7,445 bases of DNA from contig CAMLIY010000154.1 of the NCBI GenBank assembly GCA_946480125.1, positions 1-7,445 of the forward strand, in the 5' to 3' direction. The notes beneath the pieces were generated by a model. It was given only the letters and a program-made list of their open reading frames with translations. It was not told the DNA's origin and ran no database searches. This document shows, piece by piece, positions 1 to 5,485 of this stretch. The position numbers and the translations under genes were made by a program. Each line of letters begins with the position of its first letter. Position 1 is the first letter of the stretch. Source of the DNA: an uncultured Asticcacaulis sp. Its GTDB lineage: Bacteria; Pseudomonadota; Alphaproteobacteria; Caulobacterales; Caulobacteraceae.

Positions 1-1013
1 GTAATGACACCATGTTCGTGCCATTCGTTTTCATAGCTCGACGTATTGAACTGCAAGGTGGCCAGCAAGCTCTTGTCATTGCTTTCCCACTGAGCGGCTG
101 CGGAAACGCCGGTGCGCTGGCGGTCAAAATCCGTCTCGCGCATGGTGGTCGTAACGGGCAAGTACGCAAAGTTATGCTCGGCGTCAGCGGCGGTATTGCC
201 AAACTGATTGCCATTACAGGTATCGTGCTCGCCCAGGTTCTGGTCGTTACAGAAAATCCCGATACGGCCGTACTGGATGCCTTGCGAGGTGGTGGAAATG
301 TCCGAATAGGCGGCGTTGACCATCAGGCCGAATTCGCCCATTTCCGTTTGCCAGCGGTTGGAATAGATGCCGGAAACCGATGGCGTCCACTTCTGGGCCA
401 GGTCACCATAGGACTCATCGACCGACAGGGCGATCAGCTGGCCCTTCGAATCGAATGGCAGACGGGTGCGCAGATTGATGGAACCGGCGATACCGCCTTC
501 GATCAGGTCGGCGGTCTGGTTCTTGTAGGTATCGACGCCGGCCATCAGTTCGGGCGAAACGTCGCCCCAGGACAGGCCGCGCGAGGAGTTGGCGGAGAAG
601 ACGTCACGGCCGTTAAATTCCGAACGGACCTGTTGCAGGCCGCGAACCAGAACGCCCGACGGCTCGGCCGAGAAGTGGGCCGTATCGGTGGCGGCGGCGA
701 AACGGGTGACGGTGATGCCGGCCACGCGCTGCAGCGCTTCGGCCACGGATTTATCCGGGAACGAACCGATGTCGGTCGAGGTGATCGAATCAACGATCGT
801 ATCGGCGTCTTTCTTGATTTGCTGCGCCGTCTTCAGTGAGCGACGGGCGCCGATAACGACGATTTCCTTGGCGTCAGCGGCGCCAGCCGCCGGGGCCGCG
901 TCCTGAGCGTAGGCGGGCGTCATAAGTGTGGCCGCCAGCGCGGTCAGTGCGACCGCCGATACGCCGCCCTTCAACCCAGTAAGCGCCGAAGCCTTACCTT
1001 TGGAATTTATCAT
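1..1013 (-). CDS. TonB-dependent receptor, N-terminal part (TonB-Xanth-Caul type), truncated by window edge
   Basis: Outer-membrane, energy-dependent importer of a large nutrient; the substrate is unknown. The frame is open from ATG 1013-1011 to the left edge (337 codons), so the C-terminal barrel is outside the window. Visible in order: a signal peptide with a basic N-terminus and hydrophobic core ending AYA|QD (cleavage after about residue 36); a TonB-box-like stretch KEIVVIGARR (49-58); and a plug domain with DIGSFPDKSVAEALQRVAGI (81-100), VLVRGL (121-126) and EGGIAGSINLRT (172-183). Strands of the barrel follow. The SFPDKSVAEALQR motif is the signature of the Xanthomonas/Caulobacter receptor family (TIGR01782 type). 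Two cysteines around residues 235-250 (IFCNDQ and DTCNG) could form an extracellular-loop disulfide. The start is supported by GGGAG (1026-1022) with an 8-nt spacing. It is divergent from the cupin-like oxygenase gene, a pairing seen often in Caulobacterales. Family assignment is sure; the ligand is not. Confidence 0.95.
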   Translation of the reverse strand, partial: MINSKGKASALTGLKGGVSAVALTALAATLMTPAYAQDAAPAAGAADAKEIVVIGARRSLKTAQQIKKDADTIVDSITSTDIGSFPDKSVAEALQRVAGITVTRFAAATDTAHFSAEPSGVLVRGLQQVRSEFNGRDVFSANSSRGLSWGDVSPELMAGVDTYKNQTADLIEGGIAGSINLRTRLPFDSKGQLIALSVDESYGDLAQKWTPSVSGIYSNRWQTEMGEFGLMVNAAYSDISTTSQGIQYGRIGIFCNDQNLGEHDTCNGNQFGNTAADAEHNFAYLPVTTTMRETDFDRQRTGVSAAAQWESNDKSLLATLQFNTSSYENEWHEHGVI

Positions 1014-1021
1014 GCTTTCTT

Positions 1022-1026
1022 CTCCC
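1022..1026 (-). promoter_or_regulatory. Shine-Dalgarno of the left TonB-dependent receptor
   Basis: GGGAG followed by AAG on the minus strand, 8 nt before the ATG at 1013. It fixes this ATG, which is also where the signal peptide begins. Confidence 0.8.
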
Positions 1027-1042
1027 TAATTGTCTTTACGCC

Positions 1043-1070
1043 AGACCCGAGACCCTGACGGTGAGACCGT
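1043..1070 (-). promoter_or_regulatory. Repeat cluster and small hairpin in the receptor leader
   Basis: On the plus strand AGACC occurs three times in 28 bp (1043-1047, 1050-1054, 1064-1068). The last copy overlaps the perfect inverted repeat ACGGT-gag-ACCGT (1058-1070). The cluster lies 30-57 bp before the start codon of the left receptor, so it would be in the mRNA leader or at an operator. A regulatory role is inference; the repeats are short enough to be chance. Confidence 0.25.
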
Positions 1071-1226
1071 TGTTATGCCAGTATCGCCAGCCGGGCCGGC
1101 GACGCATGGCCGCACAAAACAATAATCTGTCGAATAAGCGCCCGGCTTAATGCAGGGCCTGACTTAATGAGGGCATGAACCTGATCGGCAGTTTGTACGC
1201 TTGACATCCGTCTTTTTAGCTCCAGC

Positions 1227-1248
1227 ATTTTGACGCATAGGTCAAAAT
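1227..1248. promoter_or_regulatory. Perfect 8-bp inverted repeat, possible operator
   Basis: ATTTTGAC, six bases (gcatag), then GTCAAAAT: a perfect palindrome with 8-bp arms in 22 bp, the geometry expected for a dimeric helix-turn-helix regulator. Each arm contains TTGAC, resembling a -35 element on either strand, though no convincing -10 element lies at the right distance on either side. It sits about 214 bp upstream of the left receptor and 580 bp upstream of the oxygenase gene. The regulator is unknown. Confidence 0.4.
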
Positions 1249-1309
1249 AATGCGGGCACGTCTTGTTGCGTATCTTGAATTCCGGTGGTGACCTCAGAGC
1301 GCTTCTCAA

Positions 1310-1577
1310 CCTGATTAATTATTTCGTCTTTATTTGTTATATAAACGCGTCGTAAATTTCCAGCACCAATATGACGCTTTCGCCATAATGTGGACAGATA
1401 ATGGCACGAATGCCACACATGAAATCGTAAGATTGCGGAGAAATCGCCATTACCTTATGTCATTTTACTGAGCAGCGGCTTCATTTATACATTATATAAA
1501 ATTACACTTTTATATTTAAAAATATTAATTCATTGTTTTATAACGATTTTATGGAAAATCAAAAGCCTCATAGCTTT
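1310..1577. other. AT-rich non-coding stretch with weak promoter-like elements
   Basis: No ORF with coding character is present. Composition is strikingly AT-rich compared with the flanking genes, especially 1480-1555. Within it, TTTACT (1464-1469) and TATACA (1486-1491) with a 16-bp spacer form a mediocre sigma-70-like promoter toward the oxygenase. TTTATA on the minus strand near 1342-1337 is a candidate -10 element toward the receptor. At 1382-1417 three short pairings compete with each other: GCCAT/ATGGC, TGGCA-cgaa-TGCCA and TGTGG/CCACA. None of these calls is strong; in AT-rich DNA such matches arise easily. Confidence 0.3.
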
Positions 1578-1598
1578 AAATCGCAGAAAAAGCGATTT
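1578..1598. repeat. Inverted repeat 7-7-7 (first of a series)
   Basis: AAATCGC, spacer agaaaaa, GCGATTT. Arms are perfect. On the plus strand it could form an RNA hairpin with a 7-nt A-rich loop; in DNA it could be an operator. It begins a series of four perfect 7-bp inverted repeats upstream of the oxygenase gene. Confidence 0.45.
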
Positions 1599-1612
1599 GT
1601 ATGATACCGATC

Positions 1613-1633
1613 ATTTCATATGATAAATGAAAT
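1613..1633. repeat. Inverted repeat 7-7-7 (second of the series)
   Basis: ATTTCAT, spacer atgataa, ATGAAAT. Arms are perfect and the architecture matches the previous repeat, with centres 35 bp apart. An overlapping shorter inverted repeat, ATGAT-accg-ATCAT, lies at 1601-1614. The function is unknown. Confidence 0.45.
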
Positions 1634-1647
1634 CTCATCATCATCTC

Positions 1648-1673
1648 AATTGCGGCTTCAAGGAGACGCAATT
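1648..1673 (+). promoter_or_regulatory. Hairpin presenting a strong Shine-Dalgarno in its loop
   Basis: AATTGCG (1648-1654) pairs perfectly with CGCAATT (1667-1673). The 12-nt loop contains AAGGAG (1660-1665), the best plus-strand Shine-Dalgarno in the intergenic region. It stands 9 nt before ATG 1675, which opens only a three-codon ORF. The oxygenase itself, 150 bp further on, has just a weak GAAG. This suggests a ribosome-loading site for a leader ORF, but that is inference. Confidence 0.45.
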
Positions 1674-1674
1674 T

Positions 1675-1686
1675 ATGCTTTTTTAA
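1675..1686 (+). other. Three-codon ORF (Met-Leu-Phe-stop) behind a strong ribosome binding site
   Basis: ATG CTT TTT TAA with AAGGAG at ideal spacing. The run of six T (1679-1684) covers the last sense codons and the first base of the stop. A -1 shift at the run, or one extra T in DNA or RNA, would join this start to the frame of the 25-codon ORF beginning at 1689. It could be a minimal leader ORF, a translational-coupling device, or an accident. No protein function is claimed. Confidence 0.3.
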
Positions 1687-1688
1687 AT

Positions 1689-1766
1689 ATGAAACTCAAA
1701 TTGGTATGGCTTTGGGTCAAAAACAAGCTTCCGCTTGTTATGCGTACGCCCGTGGAATACCACTAA
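1689..1766 (+). CDS. Possible 25-residue leader peptide with Trp-Leu-Trp
   Basis: ATG to TAA, 25 codons. The peptide starts MKLKLVWLWV, is basic and hydrophobic, carries Trp at residues 7 and 9, and ends EYH. It has no Shine-Dalgarno of its own; translation would need re-initiation from the three-codon ORF, whose stop is 2 nt before this ATG, or frameshifting at its T run. The hairpin at 1722-1739 lies inside codons 12-17. It shares its frame with the oxygenase, but stops at 1764, 1782 and 1785 separate them. The two near-adjacent Trp codons recall amino-acid-responsive leader peptides. However, no U-run terminator follows on this strand, so classical attenuation is not supported. It may be non-coding. 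Confidence 0.25.
   Translation: MKLKLVWLWVKNKLPLVMRTPVEYH
1702..1762 (+). promoter_or_regulatory. Structured leader element upstream of the oxygenase
   Basis: Nested pairings: TGGTAT (1702-1707) with ATACCA (1757-1762); GGC (1708-1710) with GCC (1748-1750); and an inner perfect hairpin AACAAGC-ttcc-GCTTGTT (1722-1739). The 8-bp palindrome GCGTACGC at 1742-1749 adjoins the inner stem. Read on the minus strand, the inner stem is closed by a C(GGAA)G tetraloop and followed by TTTTT (1723-1719), so it may instead act as a weak minus-strand terminator. No known riboswitch is recognised. Confidence 0.35.
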
Positions 1767-1826
1767 TCCGCCACTTCATATTGATAAGCCACGCCCCCTG
1801 GTCCACCCGCCCGAAGTCTCGCCGTT

Positions 1827-2861
1827 ATGTCAAAAATGCCGATCCCTCCCCGTTTTCCTGAAGTCGAATCGCTAGACACTGTAACCGCGGAAATGTTCGC
1901 AACCGCAGTATTGCCTCGCGCCAAACCCGTGCTTATGCGTGGCCTGTTAGCCCGTTGGCCGGCCGTTACCCATGGTAAGGCGGGCTTTGAAACCATGGCG
2001 GCCTACCTGAAAGCGATGGATAATGGCCGGCCAACCACCATACTGGAGGCCAATAATCGCGTTCAGGGCCGCTTCGGTTACGGTGCGGACATGCATGACT
2101 TCAACTTCAACAAACGCTCGAAATCAATAACGGCCGGAATCGACCAGATACTGGCGGCTATCGACCACCCCAACCCGCCCTATACTTATGTTCAGTCAAC
2201 GCTTATCGCCGACCATTTGCCGCCATTTGTGGCGGAAAATCAGTGTCCCGTCCTGCCTGCATCTATCGAACCGCGCATCTGGATCAGTAATGCCACAAGC
2301 GCACAGACGCATAATGACAACGATCACAACCTGGCCTGCGTCATCTCCGGGCGCCGCCGGTTCACCCTTTTCCCTCCCGAACAGGTGTCCAACCTGTATA
2401 TTGGACCGATGGATCATACGCCTTCGGGACGCGCCATTTCGCTGGCCAGCCTAGACGAACCGGATTTCGAGCGCTTTCCTAAATTTGCCGATGCCCTCAA
2501 GACGGCCACTGTCGCCGAACTGGAACCAGGGGACGCTCTTTATGTGCCAAAATACTGGTGGCACCACGTCAAGTCGCTGGCTCCCTTCAATGTGCTGGTC
2601 AATTACTGGTGGGGTAACAGCGCCCCCACGGTAGATAATCCCATGGCGCCCTTTCTGGCGGCCCTTATAGCCCTCAAGGACATTTCTCCGGCCGACAAGG
2701 CTTACTGGAAAGCCATGTTCGACCATTATATCTTCCAGACCGATGGCGATCCGGTGGCGCATATCCCGCCGGCGCATCAAGGCGGCCTGGGTCGGCAGAC
2801 GGCAAAAAGCCGCGCCGAGATCATCACCGCTTTGCAGGCGCTCCTTGGCGAACGTGGTTAA
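1827..2861 (+). CDS. FIH-like JmjC/cupin_8 Fe(II)/2-oxoglutarate-dependent oxygenase
   Basis: Soluble, 344 residues, complete; predicted to hydroxylate a protein or small-molecule substrate using Fe(II), O2 and 2-oxoglutarate. The metal triad is visible: H162 and D164 in the motif THND, and H246 in YVPKYWWHHV, closely like the YIPMYWWHH of human FIH. N259 (VLVNYWW) matches the FIH 2-oxoglutarate contact N294. RRRFTLFPPEQ (176-186) is the core strand, where R177 replaces the FIH lysine; this family usually has Arg there. The N-terminal portion (MRGLLARWPAV, 37-47) is the typical entry to the fold. The C-terminal 70 residues are helical and probably give dimerisation. ATG 1827 is the first possible start: an in-frame stop lies at 1785 with no start codon between. 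The ribosome site is only a weak GAAG. Such genes recur next to TonB-dependent receptors, as here. The substrate is unknown. Confidence 0.9.
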   Translation: MSKMPIPPRFPEVESLDTVTAEMFATAVLPRAKPVLMRGLLARWPAVTHGKAGFETMAAYLKAMDNGRPTTILEANNRVQGRFGYGADMHDFNFNKRSKSITAGIDQILAAIDHPNPPYTYVQSTLIADHLPPFVAENQCPVLPASIEPRIWISNATSAQTHNDNDHNLACVISGRRRFTLFPPEQVSNLYIGPMDHTPSGRAISLASLDEPDFERFPKFADALKTATVAELEPGDALYVPKYWWHHVKSLAPFNVLVNYWWGNSAPTVDNPMAPFLAALIALKDISPADKAYWKAMFDHYIFQTDGDPVAHIPPAHQGGLGRQTAKSRAEIITALQALLGERG

Positions 2862-2892
2862 GATTCAACCATTGTTTCGGTTAACCTTTTTT
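2856..2892 (+). terminator. Weak intrinsic terminator in the convergent gap
   Basis: GGTTAA (2856-2861, including the oxygenase stop) can pair with TTAACC (2881-2886), followed directly by six T (2887-2892). The stem is short and the loop long, so it is weak. GGTTAACC at 2879-2886 is itself a palindrome. The 37-bp gap has no better candidate for ending the oxygenase transcript before it meets the opposing aminotransferase gene. Confidence 0.35.
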
Positions 2893-2898
2893 ATAAAA

Positions 2899-4038
2899 TC
2901 AACGATTGATGAGAGCGGCGGCGCCCTTGCCGAGATTGTCATGCGACTTGGCGAAGCACAGTCGCAATATCGGCAGGTCGCGCTGTGTGGCGCAGAAAGC
3001 CTGGAGCGGGATCGTTGCCAGTCCGTGATGACGAACCAGATCATAGGCAACATCGAGGCCTGAGCCATCGATCCCCGATGCCCTTAGGTCAATATTGAGG
3101 AAATAGGTGCCTTCTGCCGGCAGAATTTTGATCCCGCCATGGGTCAGAAGGCCCACCAGATAATCCCGTTGGCTTTTCAGTTCAGCCCGTGCGGCATCAA
3201 AGCGCGCCTGTGACAATTGCAGTCCAAACGCGACAGCGTGCTGAAGGGCCGGCGGCGTGGCGAAGGTAATATACTGGTGCGCCCGCGCCACCTGATCGAT
3301 CAGTGCCTTTTCGGCGACGACAAATCCGACCTTCCAGCCGGTCAGCGAAAATATCTTCCCCGCCGAGCCGATCTTTATCGACCGTGAGGCCAGGCCGGGG
3401 ATATGCAGCACACTGACATGGTGCCGGTCAAAAACAACCTGCTCCCACACCTCGTCACTCACCACACACGCCTGAAAACGCTCGCAATACTGCCCCAGCA
3501 GGGTCAGTTGTTCCGGCGTAAAACAATGGGTGGTCGGATTGTTGGGCGTGGTAATCAGCACCAGTCTTGTCCGGCAGGTAAAGACGGCCTGCAAATCCGT
3601 ATCGCTGAACTGCCAATGTGGCGGATTGAGCTGAACGATGCGCGGGATACCCCCGGCGCGTCTGATCAGTGGTATGTAGGCATCATACATCGGCTCGAAA
3701 ACCACCACCTCGTCGCCGGGCGTAATCATCGAAAACAGGGTCGCGCAAAGGGCCTCGGTGGCGCCGGAAGTGATCAGGACCTCAGTGTCGGGATCCAGCT
3801 TCAGGCCTTGCCGGCGCTGGTAAAAATCGGCTACCGCCTGGCGCAGGACAGGCAAACCGCGCATCGGCGCATACTGGTTGGATTGGTCCATCAGCGCGCG
3901 TGCGGCGGCCTCACGGACCTCCGGGAAGCCGTCTGTCTCGGGAAAGCCCTGCCCCATATTGATGGCGCCGCGCGCATTGGCTTCCCGCGTCATGGTCTCA
4001 AAAATACTGACGGGCAAATCGGCAAAAACAGGGTTCAT
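2899..4038 (-). CDS. PLP-dependent class I/II aminotransferase (YbdL / kynurenine-aminotransferase-like)
   Basis: Cytosolic, 379 residues, full length for fold-type I enzymes. It moves an amino group between an amino acid and a 2-oxoacid. The PLP-binding lysine is K228 in SAGKIFSLTGWKVGF (225-239). Other family features are INMGQGFPE (26-34), NQYAPMRG (54-61), the phosphate-binding SGATEAL (91-97), N167 in TPNNPT, D195 in SDEVWEQ, and the carboxylate-binding R359 in LRLCFAK. The start, INMGQGFP, NQYAPM and LRLCFAK segments resemble E. coli YbdL (methionine, His and Phe preference) and KAT/GTK enzymes. A tryptophan (W198) stands where YbdL and aspartate aminotransferase have the PLP-contacting Tyr. 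ATG 4038 is the first start after an in-frame TAA 15 nt upstream. The substrate is not decided: methionine, kynurenine, glutamine and succinyl-diaminopimelate (DapC-like) remain possible. It is convergent with the oxygenase and has its own promoter. Confidence 0.92.
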   Translation of the reverse strand: MNPVFADLPVSIFETMTREANARGAINMGQGFPETDGFPEVREAAARALMDQSNQYAPMRGLPVLRQAVADFYQRRQGLKLDPDTEVLITSGATEALCATLFSMITPGDEVVVFEPMYDAYIPLIRRAGGIPRIVQLNPPHWQFSDTDLQAVFTCRTRLVLITTPNNPTTHCFTPEQLTLLGQYCERFQACVVSDEVWEQVVFDRHHVSVLHIPGLASRSIKIGSAGKIFSLTGWKVGFVVAEKALIDQVARAHQYITFATPPALQHAVAFGLQLSQARFDAARAELKSQRDYLVGLLTHGGIKILPAEGTYFLNIDLRASGIDGSGLDVAYDLVRHHGLATIPLQAFCATQRDLPILRLCFAKSHDNLGKGAAALINR

Positions 4039-4045
4039 GCTGCAC

Positions 4046-4079
4046 TTCGATTATATTCGAATCCTATTTCATCATATAA
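4046..4079 (-). promoter_or_regulatory. Promoter of the aminotransferase gene, near-leaderless, with overlapping palindrome
   Basis: A perfect -10 hexamer TATAAT (4055-4050) follows a weak -35 TTATAT (4079-4074) at 18 bp. Transcription would start near 4043, leaving about 5 nt before the ATG at 4038, so the mRNA would be nearly leaderless and the GAAG at 4048-4045 would not be transcribed. The inverted repeat TTCGA-ttatat-TCGAA (4046-4061) is centred on the -10 element and could be an operator. The -10 match is direct; the rest is inference. Confidence 0.45.
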
Positions 4080-4093
4080 GGCGCGCAAACACA

Positions 4094-4124
4094 AACGCCC
4101 GGTGCCGACAAGACACCGGGCGCT
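4094..4124 (-). terminator. Intrinsic terminator of the aldo/keto reductase gene
   Basis: On the minus strand CGCCCGGTG (4122-4114) and CACCGGGCG (4104-4096) form a perfect 9-bp GC-rich stem with a 9-nt loop, extendable by a G-U and an A-U pair to 11 bp. A T-rich tail TTTGTGTTTG follows. It begins 25 bp after the reductase stop and precedes the aminotransferase promoter, which argues that the two genes are transcribed separately. Confidence 0.75.
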
Positions 4125-4148
4125 GCCATGGCCCTTCCGAGCTGCGCC

Positions 4149-5189
<1,041 letters not shown>

Positions 5190-5312
5190 GGGATGCGCCT
5201 CGTATCTGGACGTGAATTTCAGGGTCTGTGTCTTAGAGAGCTTTTGGCATCGAAGTAAGAGGTATTATGGTCAGTTGGGGTTGAGCACTGTTCTGTTTGC
5301 ACAACAGTCATG

Positions 5313-5334
5313 AAAAAAGCCCGGCTTGCCAGCT
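5313..5334 (-). terminator. Orphan intrinsic terminator on the minus strand
   Basis: Minus strand: AGCTGG (5334-5329), loop CAAG, CCGGGC (5324-5319), then TTTTTT (5318-5313). The stem has one bulged G and one G-U pair, and its last pair uses the first T. No convincing minus-strand gene ends here. It could stop read-through or antisense transcription from the receptor side, attenuate a long reductase leader, or end an unannotated small RNA. Confidence 0.45.
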
Positions 5335-5475
5335 CACCTTATCCTTTATACGCAAAGCGTTTCGATCTTATCCAGCGTAAAGAATGATCGGCTTACGCGC
5401 TTTATGCGCTTGCGAAGGCCGTGCGAAAAGCCTAGGCCGAATGCGTAATAGACCCCAAAAATGGGGCTAACAAAA

Positions 5476-5479
5476 GAGG
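5476..5479 (+). promoter_or_regulatory. Shine-Dalgarno of the right TonB-dependent receptor
   Basis: GAGG within AAAAGAGG, 6 nt before ATG 5486. It supports this start, which opens directly into a signal peptide. Confidence 0.75.
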
Positions 5480-5485
5480 CCAAAT

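Larger units (their letters stand above)
5190..5485. promoter_or_regulatory. Divergent control region between reductase and right receptor
   Basis: No gene is supported in these 296 bp. Toward the reductase, CATAAT (5269-5264) is a possible -10 element but has no good -35 element. The inverted repeat ACTGTT (5287-5292) / AACAGT (5303-5308) lies where the -35 element would be and may be an operator. Toward the receptor a run of palindromes occurs: ACGC-aaa-GCGT (5350-5360), GCGTAA (5375-5380) / TTACGC (5393-5398), GCGC-tttat-GCGC (5397-5409), GCCTAGGC (5430-5437) and CCCC-aaaaat-GGGG (5453-5466). No clear promoter toward the receptor was found. Regulators are unknown. Confidence 0.4.

Noticed and set aside
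12..839. Long plus-strand ORF of 275 codons at the left edge.
   Set aside because: It is the complement of the TonB receptor; the minus strand has a signal peptide, TonB box and plug motifs, while this translation matches nothing.
1073..1309. Small minus-strand ORF just upstream of the left receptor (78 codons from TTG; 44 codons from an inner ATG).
   Set aside because: It starts at TTG without a ribosome site; the inner ATG has GGAG 12 nt away, longer than usual. I recognise no family, and it lies where the receptor promoter or leader is expected. It is possible but unsupported.
1689..1766. Classical trp-type attenuator for the oxygenase.
   Set aside because: The leader peptide has Trp-Leu-Trp, but the following hairpin has no plus-strand U run and no clear antiterminator, so the defining parts are missing.
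1014..1826. Insertion sequence remnant or CRISPR array in the AT-rich region.
   Set aside because: There is no transposase fragment, terminal repeat pair with target duplication, or regularly repeated unit; the inverted repeats all differ in sequence.
1763..1996. 77-codon minus-strand ORF ending just before the minus-strand hairpin at 1739-1719.
   Set aside because: It lies opposite the well-supported oxygenase gene and its composition is that of a reverse-complement shadow.
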